This document shows positions 58,936 through 64,000 of a DNA stretch of 64,000 nt, one piece after another. The number at the start of each line of letters is the position of its first letter. Within the stretch, counting starts at the first letter, position 1. The notes under the pieces were generated by a model, which saw nothing but the letters and a program-made list of their open reading frames with translations, had not been told where the DNA came from and ran no database searches. Location of the stretch: the NCBI RefSeq assembly GCF_016698645.1, contig NZ_CP068047.1:1027001-1091000 (forward strand), read 5' to 3'. Origin of the DNA: Devosia oryziradicis (GTDB taxonomy: Bacteria; Pseudomonadota; Alphaproteobacteria; Rhizobiales; Devosiaceae). A program made the translations under genes and the position numbers.

Positions 58936-60375
58936 TCAGCTCGAGCCGGCGCCGTCCTGGCGGACGAAGGCGATGCGCAGCATGTTGGTGGCGCCCGGCG
59001 TGCCCAGCGGAATGCCGGCGGTGATGGCGATGCGGTCGCCGGGGCGGGCAAAGCCCTCCTGGTAGGCAATGACGCAGGCGCGATCGACCATGTCTTCGAG
59101 CGAGACGGCATCCTCGGTCTGAACGCAATGGACGCCCCAGACCACCGACATGCGGCGGATGGTGCGTTGGTTTGGCGAGAGCACGATGATGGGCTTGCTG
59201 GGACGCTCGCGAGCGGCGCGGATGCCGGTCGAGCCTGATGCCGTGTAGGTCACGATGGCGGCCAGGTCGAGGGTCTCGGCGACCTGGCGCGTTGCGGCCG
59301 AAATGGCGTCCGCAGCCGTCGCTTCCGGCTCGGTCTGGGCGGCGCGGATGATGCCGCGATAGTTGGCATCGGTCTCGACGGCGACGGCCACCTTGTTCAT
59401 GGTGGAAACGGCTTCGACCGGATACTGGCCGGACGCGGATTCGGCCGAGAGCATCACGGCATCGGCACCTTCGAACACAGCAATCGACACGTCCGAGACC
59501 TCGGCGCGGGTCGGTACCGGCGCGGTGATCATGGATTCGAGCATCTGGGTGGCGACGACCACCGGCTTGCCATAGCGGCGCGCCATGCGGATCATGCGCT
59601 TCTGCAGGCCGGGCACCGTTTCGAGCGGCAGTTCGACGCCCAGATCGCCACGCGCCACCATGATGGCGTCGCACAGTTTGATGATTTCTTCGAGCCGATC
59701 GATGGCCTGGGGCTTTTCGATCTTGGCCATGACGCCGGCACGGCCCTGGACGATCTTGCGGACATCGATGATGTCCTCGGGGCGCTGCACGAAGGAGAGG
59801 GCGATCCAGTCGGCATCGGCAGCCAGGCCGGCCAGCAGATCGGCATGATCCTTTTCGGTCAGCGCACCGGTCGGCAGCAGCGTATCGGGCAGGGATACGC
59901 CCTTCTTGTCGCTGAGCTTGCCGCCATAGATGACCTCGGTCTCGATGGCGCCGCCGCCGACCTTGGTCGCCCGCAGTGCCAGCTTGCCGTCGTCGAGCAG
60001 CAGGCGGTCACCCACCGAGACGCTCTCGATGATCTCAGGGTGGGGCAGGTAGACGCGCTCGGCGTTGCCGTTGTCGTTCTTCTCGCTGTCGAGTGTGAAC
60101 TTCTGCCCGGCAACCAGGTTCACCGAGCCTTCGGCGAACTTCCAGACGCGCAGCTTGGGGCCCTGCAGGTCGACCAGGACGCCCAGCGGGTGATTGAGAC
60201 GCTTTTCGACGTTGCGGATGCGCTCGACGGTCTGCCGCAGCAGGTCGTGGCTGGCATGGCTCATATTGATGCGGAACACGTCCGCGCCGGCCTTGGCCAG
60301 TTCCTCGATCATCTTTTCTTCGTGGCTGGCGGGCCCGAGTGTGGCGATGATCTTCGCGCGTCTCATGCGTCTCAT
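58936..60375 (-). CDS. pyk: Pyruvate kinase
   Basis: Final glycolytic enzyme, phosphoenolpyruvate plus ADP to pyruvate plus ATP, 479 residues. The N-terminal AKIIATLGPASHEEKMIEEL, DLQGPKLR, catalytic lysine region AKIEKPQAIDRLEEI, MVARGDLGVELP and QMLESMI are intact; the C-terminal effector domain ends at FVRQDGAGSS. The ATG at 60375 overlaps the DUF1036 stop (ATGA); a second ATG lies three codons on. Normal length, no disruption. Confidence 0.96.
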   Translation of the reverse strand: MRRMRRAKIIATLGPASHEEKMIEELAKAGADVFRINMSHASHDLLRQTVERIRNVEKRLNHPLGVLVDLQGPKLRVWKFAEGSVNLVAGQKFTLDSEKNDNGNAERVYLPHPEIIESVSVGDRLLLDDGKLALRATKVGGGAIETEVIYGGKLSDKKGVSLPDTLLPTGALTEKDHADLLAGLAADADWIALSFVQRPEDIIDVRKIVQGRAGVMAKIEKPQAIDRLEEIIKLCDAIMVARGDLGVELPLETVPGLQKRMIRMARRYGKPVVVATQMLESMITAPVPTRAEVSDVSIAVFEGADAVMLSAESASGQYPVEAVSTMNKVAVAVETDANYRGIIRAAQTEPEATAADAISAATRQVAETLDLAAIVTYTASGSTGIRAARERPSKPIIVLSPNQRTIRRMSVVWGVHCVQTEDAVSLEDMVDRACVIAYQEGFARPGDRIAITAGIPLGTPGATNMLRIAFVRQDGAGSS

Positions 60376-60938
60376 TGCGTGTCCGTTTCCTGCGTATTTA
60401 TGTCGTCCTGCGGGCCGTCCGTGGTGACGTCGTCAGGGTCGACAAGGAATGTGGGGTCTTCGAGATCGCCGCCCTCCGGACCCACCACGGCAGGGCCGGT
60501 GGCGCTCTCGGTGAGCTGCAGGGTCCAGTCGGTCCGGTTCTGCGTATCGATTTCAAAGAAACCGGTGCGCTCATAGCCGCGAGCGAGGCAATCCTCAACC
60601 CCGAATATCGTGAAGGTTTCGTCACGCGTGCACATGAAAACCGAACCGTCCCATGCGCCGCCGCCGATATCGTCGACCGCGAAGAGATAGTAGAAGCGCC
60701 GTTCGAGGTCGCCCTGGTAGAGCACGCGGCAATCGCCCGGCGGGGTCTGCCACCAGCCTTCGCTCATCCAGCCGCGCTCGGCGCGATAGCCCAGGGCCAC
60801 TGATACAAGGTTGGCGCTTTCATTGCAGACGCGCAGGTCGGCATGCGCCGGCGTCGCGAAAAAGGCGAGGCTTGCGAGCATCGCGCCGATCAGGGTCATG
60901 CCGAGACGGGGGATATGCAATCTGGTGCCAGCAAACAT
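60372..60938 (-). CDS. DUF1036 family secreted protein
   Basis: A 188-residue protein with an N-terminal signal sequence (MTLIGAMLASLAFFATPAHA) and the DUF1036 domain: DLRVCNESANLVSVALGYRA, WMSEGWWQTPPGDCRVLY and cysteines in VFMCTRDETFTIFGVEDC. The C-terminus is acidic. Function unknown. The family is often found next to pykA in Hyphomicrobiales, as here by ATGA overlap. The ATG at 60938 is chosen; an ATG at 60899 is also possible and the Shine-Dalgarno is weak for both. Confidence 0.85.
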   Translation of the reverse strand: MFAGTRLHIPRLGMTLIGAMLASLAFFATPAHADLRVCNESANLVSVALGYRAERGWMSEGWWQTPPGDCRVLYQGDLERRFYYLFAVDDIGGGAWDGSVFMCTRDETFTIFGVEDCLARGYERTGFFEIDTQNRTDWTLQLTESATGPAVVGPEGGDLEDPTFLVDPDDVTTDGPQDDINTQETDTQ

Positions 60939-61111
60939 CGGAAAAACGTGCCTTCTTTGAGCCCATGGTGACGCATTGGTCAATGGCAAAAGGGGCGATT
61001 TGACGGAATTGCGGCCATGCGGCACCCAAGCTGTGTGGATTGCCGGACAAAGGGGTTGAACGCGGCCTTCGGGTGGGGTTGAACGTGGCCAGCAAACTCA
61101 AAGGAAGAGCC

Positions 61112-61375
61112 ATGGCCATCGAAGACAGCGTTGCCCAGGACCAGCTCCGGGCGTTCATCGAGCGTATCGAGCGCATGGAAGAAGAAAAGGCGGCCATCGC
61201 CGCCGACATCAAGGAAATCTACGCCGAGGCCAAGGGCAACGGCTTCGATACCAAGATCCTCCGCAAGATCGTCGCCATCCGCAAGCAGGATGCCAATGAG
61301 CGCATGGAGCAGGAAGCGATTCTGGAGCTCTACATGGCCGCGCTCGGCATGGTCGCAGCGCCGCCGGAAGACTAG
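61112..61375 (+). CDS. gapR: Nucleoid-associated protein GapR (DUF2312)
   Basis: An 87-residue helical protein matching GapR of Caulobacter, a DNA-binding protein that clamps overtwisted DNA ahead of replication and transcription. The core [20 protein letters not shown] and then [27 protein letters not shown] is almost the family consensus. GGAAG lies just upstream of the ATG at 61112; the frame is open from 61040 but without similarity. Single gene divergent from DUF1036-pyk, followed by a terminator. Confidence 0.93.
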   Translation: MAIEDSVAQDQLRAFIERIERMEEEKAAIAADIKEIYAEAKGNGFDTKILRKIVAIRKQDANERMEQEAILELYMAALGMVAAPPED

Positions 61376-61401
61376 GGCCGGAAATCCAAATCGCATGATT
61401 G

Positions 61402-61431
61402 GGGGAGTCCTGTGGGGCTCCCCTTTGCTTT
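61402..61431 (+). terminator. Terminator after gapR
   Basis: GGGGAG (61402-61407) pairs with CTCCCC (61418-61423) and TTTGCTTT follows at 61424-61431. It ends the gapR transcript before the convergent hydrolase gene. Confidence 0.75.
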
Positions 61432-61442
61432 GAGCGGCCCGG

Positions 61443-62078
61443 TCAGGCCACGCGGCGCGCACGCAGGTTGGATTCGTAGAGCGTGTCGCGATGGGGCAAC
61501 GTACCGCCCGCCACGTGGGCGCCCCAGTCGGCCGTGGAAAGGACTGCTGCAAAGCGGGCCTGCATGATCACCAGCGACACGCGATGGATTTCCTCGGCAG
61601 TGGCCGAGCCGGCGGCATTGCTATAGGGAACCGCGCCGGTTGCGTCGTCGAGCAGTTCCACTGCAAAGCCCATATGCATGGCGTGGATGACCGTGGACAG
61701 GTCGCAATTATGCGTCATGTAGCCGACGACGGTGACCGTATCGATCTGGCGCTGGCGCAGCCACAATTCGAGGTCCGTGCCGGTAAAGGCGCTGGGCTGG
61801 GTCTTGCCGATGAGATGGTCATGCGGCCGGCTGGCAACTTCCGGATGCAGCTCGGCACCATGGGTGCCCTTTGCGAATACCTTGGCGGTTTCGGGCAGGT
61901 TCATGCGGATGACGACGACGGGAATACCGTGGGCCGTGGCGATGTCCATCGCCTGGCCCACATGCTTCACCGTTTCGCTGAAGGGTGGATATTCAATCGG
62001 CAGATTGCCGCCGTCATAATCGTTCTGCACGTCGACGACGATGAGCGCGCGGCGCGGCCGGGTGATGAGTTCAGGCAT
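61443..62078 (-). CDS. Cysteine hydrolase, isochorismatase family
   Basis: A 211-residue isochorismatase-like hydrolase. The catalytic triad is visible: Asp16 (LIVVDVQNDY), Lys92 (LIGKTQPSAF) and Cys125 (GYMTHNCDLST). Relatives hydrolyse nicotinamide, isochorismate or N-carbamoyl compounds; the substrate is not evident. The ATG at 62078 has AAGGGGA five bases upstream. It faces a GlxA-type regulator gene that probably controls it. Confidence 0.9.
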   Translation of the reverse strand: MPELITRPRRALIVVDVQNDYDGGNLPIEYPPFSETVKHVGQAMDIATAHGIPVVVIRMNLPETAKVFAKGTHGAELHPEVASRPHDHLIGKTQPSAFTGTDLELWLRQRQIDTVTVVGYMTHNCDLSTVIHAMHMGFAVELLDDATGAVPYSNAAGSATAEEIHRVSLVIMQARFAAVLSTADWGAHVAGGTLPHRDTLYESNLRARRVA

Positions 62079-62191
62079 GTCAGTCCCCTTGTTGGTACAG
62101 GGCAAAACTAAGGCGGTTGCAAAGGGGGCGGGAGTGGCCCGATTGACATTGAACGATGAATATGGGCCAATCTGCGAAGCAGGAGGTGGCC

Positions 62192-63154
62192 ATGGCTTCA
62201 TTGCTGGTTGCGACGCTAGCCTTTCCCGGCATCAGCGCATTTCATCTGTCCATACCCTGCACGGTGTTTGGGGAAGATCGGACCAAGCTGGGGCTACCCC
62301 GCTTCGACTTTCGCGTGTGCGGCGAGCAGCAGGGGGCGATCCGCACCAGCGCCGGGCTATCCGTGCTACTCGAACACGACCTGTCGGTTGCCGAACGAGC
62401 CGACATTCTGGTGGTGCCGAGCTGGCGCGCTGCGGCCACGCGGCCCGACCCCGCGCTGGTCGAGACGGTTCGGCGGGCCGAGGCAAGGGGCGCCACCATT
62501 ATCGGGCTGTGCCTTGGCGCCTTTGTCCTGGCCGAAAGCGGCGTTCTCGATGGACGATCGGCAACCACGCACTGGGCGGCGACGGAGCTGCTGGCCAGCC
62601 GCTACAGTCGGATCGACGTGCAGCCCAACGTGCTCTATGTCGATGAGGGCAGGATTATCACCTCCGCCGGTGTCGCGGCGGGACTTGATTGCTGCCTCCA
62701 TATCGTGCGGCGCGACTATGGCGCGGAGATCGCCGCGCGGCTGGCACGCACGCTGGTGGTGGCGCCACACCGGCAGGGAGGGCAAGCCCAGTTTCTCGAG
62801 CGACCGCTGCCACAGAGCCAGACCGATGCGAGGCTTGCCGCTGCGATCGAGGCGGTACGGCGCAATGCCAGTGCGCCGCACGACCTGGACAGCGTCGCGG
62901 CGCTGGCACAGATGAGCCGGCGCACCTTCACCCGCCGGTTCCACGCCGCAACCGGCGCGAGCTTCAGCCAGTGGTTGCTGGAAGAACGCCTGACATTGGC
63001 GAGACGCTTGCTGGAGACCACCCATCACGGCATTGACGCGGTCGCGATGCAGGCGGGTTTTGCCAATGCCGTTTCGCTGCGCCAGCACTTTGCTGCGCGG
63101 CTGGGAACAACGCCGATGCGCTACCGGCGCGAGTTCTCGACCAGCGCCGGTTAA
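62192..63154 (+). CDS. GlxA family AraC-type transcriptional regulator
   Basis: A 320-residue regulator with an N-terminal DJ-1/PfpI (class I amidotransferase-like) domain (about 1-180; GLCLGAFVLAESG with Cys107 at the elbow) and a C-terminal AraC DNA-binding domain (about 215-315; VAALAQMSRRTFTRRFHAATG and the second helix-turn-helix AMQAGFANAVSLRQHFAARLG). AGGAGG lies five bases before the ATG at 62192; an upstream ATG at 62156 is less likely. It is divergent from the cysteine hydrolase, an arrangement usual for FtrA/GlxA regulators and their target. Confidence 0.9.
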   Translation: MASLLVATLAFPGISAFHLSIPCTVFGEDRTKLGLPRFDFRVCGEQQGAIRTSAGLSVLLEHDLSVAERADILVVPSWRAAATRPDPALVETVRRAEARGATIIGLCLGAFVLAESGVLDGRSATTHWAATELLASRYSRIDVQPNVLYVDEGRIITSAGVAAGLDCCLHIVRRDYGAEIAARLARTLVVAPHRQGGQAQFLERPLPQSQTDARLAAAIEAVRRNASAPHDLDSVAALAQMSRRTFTRRFHAATGASFSQWLLEERLTLARRLLETTHHGIDAVAMQAGFANAVSLRQHFAARLGTTPMRYRREFSTSAG

Positions 63155-63158
63155 GACT

Positions 63159-63389
63159 CTAGGCCAGAATATCGAGCAACGCGCCGGCCATGTTGTCGGC
63201 GACCTTGACGACCTTGGTGGCGGCCTCGAAGTCGGTTTGCGCCATCATGACGTCGACCATCTCGGTGGTGAGATCGACTTCACCGCCAAGGCCCGTGCCA
63301 AAGCGCGCGACGCGGTTGGCGCTGGCCTCGAAGCGGTCGGCGGCACGCTGCATGCCGCCAGTGGCGATGTTGATTGCGGAAATGCTCAT
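63159..63389 (-). CDS. Small flagellar basal-body rod-like protein
   Basis: A 76-residue protein beginning MSISAINIATGGMQRAADRFEASANRVA, like the N-terminal helix of rod and hook proteins (FlgB/C/E), and ending in the C-terminal coil VDVMMAQTDFEAATKVVKVADNM. The middle D1 domain is missing, so it is a fused N- and C-helix only. AAAGG lies seven bases before the ATG. No flagellar genes are adjacent. It could be a degenerate rod protein or a small helical protein exploiting the same fold; function unknown. Confidence 0.75.
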   Translation of the reverse strand: MSISAINIATGGMQRAADRFEASANRVARFGTGLGGEVDLTTEMVDVMMAQTDFEAATKVVKVADNMAGALLDILA

Positions 63390-63487
63390 GAACGCGCCTT
63401 TTGCTGGTGCCACCAACCAAGCCAGCAAGTGCTTGACGTTGTCTTAGCGCGACGCATCCAAAGCCATGCAAAGGCTGCCGATCTGTC

Positions 63488-64000
63488 TCAGGCGGCCTGC
63501 TCCATGATGTCCGATAGAGCGAAACGTACTGCAGCATCGGCGTGGATGGCCGTGGAGTCGTAGCCGGGCAGGGGCAGGGATGCCGGATCAACCAGCAACG
63601 AGATTTCGGTGCAGCCCAGAATGACGGAGTCGATGCCCCTTGCACGCGCCGCTTCGATGATCGCCAGATAGCGGGCGCGCGAGGCTTCGCGGACCTGTCC
63701 CTGGCAGAGTTCATTGAAAATCACGTCATGAACCACCCCGCGGTCCTGATTGTCGGGCACCACTACGTCGATGCCGTGGCGCGCCATGCGCTGGGCATAA
63801 AAGCCGTGCTCCATGGTGTAGCGGGTCGCCAGCAGCAAGGGCTTGCGGTGACCATCTGCGCGCAGCGCACAGGCGGTTTCGTCGATGATGTCGATAAGCG
63901 GCACCCCGCTCATCGCCGCCACGGGGTCGGCCACCAGATGCATGGTGTTGGTGCAGATCAGCACGCAGGCGGCACCCGAACGCGCCAGGCCGGCGCCTGC
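63488..64000 (-). CDS. Aspartate/glutamate racemase family protein (cut by window edge)
   Basis: The visible 170 residues cover the second half of the first lobe and the whole second lobe of a cofactor-independent Asp/Glu racemase (YgeA-like). The two catalytic cysteines are present: LICTNTMH and ILGCTEISLLV. The frame stays open to the edge (reading through AGAGLARSGAACV before the first Cys), so the N-terminus is outside the window. The stop is at 63488-63490. Substrate (Asp, Glu or hydantoin-type) cannot be told. Confidence 0.88.
   Translation of the reverse strand, partial: AGAGLARSGAACVLICTNTMHLVADPVAAMSGVPLIDIIDETACALRADGHRKPLLLATRYTMEHGFYAQRMARHGIDVVVPDNQDRGVVHDVIFNELCQGQVREASRARYLAIIEAARARGIDSVILGCTEISLLVDPASLPLPGYDSTAIHADAAVRFALSDIMEQAA

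Overview
The window looks like chromosomal DNA of a GC-rich alphaproteobacterium of the order Hyphomicrobiales, most like a Devosia-type organism; the genus is an inference. The signs are CpdR and GapR (DUF2312), a 41-residue L36 protein, a DUF1036 gene coupled to pyruvate kinase, a ROSE-type leader before hsp20, an ExoD-family protein, and many small operons joined by ATGA or TGATG overlaps. I see no phage, IS element, CRISPR array, rRNA or plasmid functions. Nearly all of the sequence is ordinary, well-packed chromosome, with about 66 protein genes and two tRNA-Val genes.

Layout. 1-6.2 kb: start of glutamate synthase (minus strand, cut by the edge), an hsp20 gene with heat-shock promoter and likely RNA thermometer, an alpha/beta hydrolase, and three coupled TadE/TadG-like genes. 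6.2-14.4 kb: HisN-like phosphatase, N-formylglutamate amidohydrolase family protein, cpdR, two tRNA-Val genes, a flavin-fold oxidase, msrB-hyi, hrpB and an aldose-1-epimerase family gene. 14.6-21.2 kb: a DctB/DctD-like sensor kinase and sigma-54 activator facing a tctCBA tripartite tricarboxylate transporter operon; the gap between them holds a near-perfect sigma-54 promoter and two matching palindromes. 21.3-26.2 kb: HerA/FtsK-type ATPase and an ABC exporter-like pair (ATPase plus FtsX-type permease). 26.4-31.9 kb: a small secreted protein, DUF2177, FAD oxidoreductase, DUF1365, SDR and a Gfo/Idh/MocA oxidoreductase. 32.1-39.7 kb: a GntR regulator, an ArsR-SRPBCC pair facing VOC and YCII genes, an aldo/keto reductase, a large M16C peptidase, a small unknown protein and ExoD. 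40.1-43.0 kb: ligase-associated nuclease, ATP-dependent DNA ligase and a UVR-motif protein. 43.0-51.5 kb: a fatty-acid degradation locus (MerR regulator, FadD, FadE, multifunctional FadB-like protein, thiolase, a 53-residue membrane protein) with two matching MerR-type operators in the divergent promoter region. 51.7-57.3 kb: complete oppABCDF oligopeptide importer. 57.4-64 kb: an orphan receiver protein, rpmJ, an SRPBCC protein, pyruvate kinase with DUF1036, gapR, a cysteine hydrolase facing a GlxA-type AraC regulator, a small flagellar-rod-like protein and an Asp/Glu racemase cut by the edge.

Two families of intergenic repeats are scattered through the window. Family A (three copies, about 80 bp) has two arms built on GGGCTTGACCCGAGGG. 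Family B (four two-armed copies and one single arm, about 40-140 bp) is built on CTCCCC...GGGGAG arms. One family B copy lies inside the 3' end of the sensor-kinase gene and encodes a low-complexity tail. The strongest candidates for under-described biology are the sigma-54 control of the TTT transporter by a DctBD-like pair, the repeat-encoded kinase tail, the hsp20 thermometer and the paired MerR operators of the fatty-acid locus.
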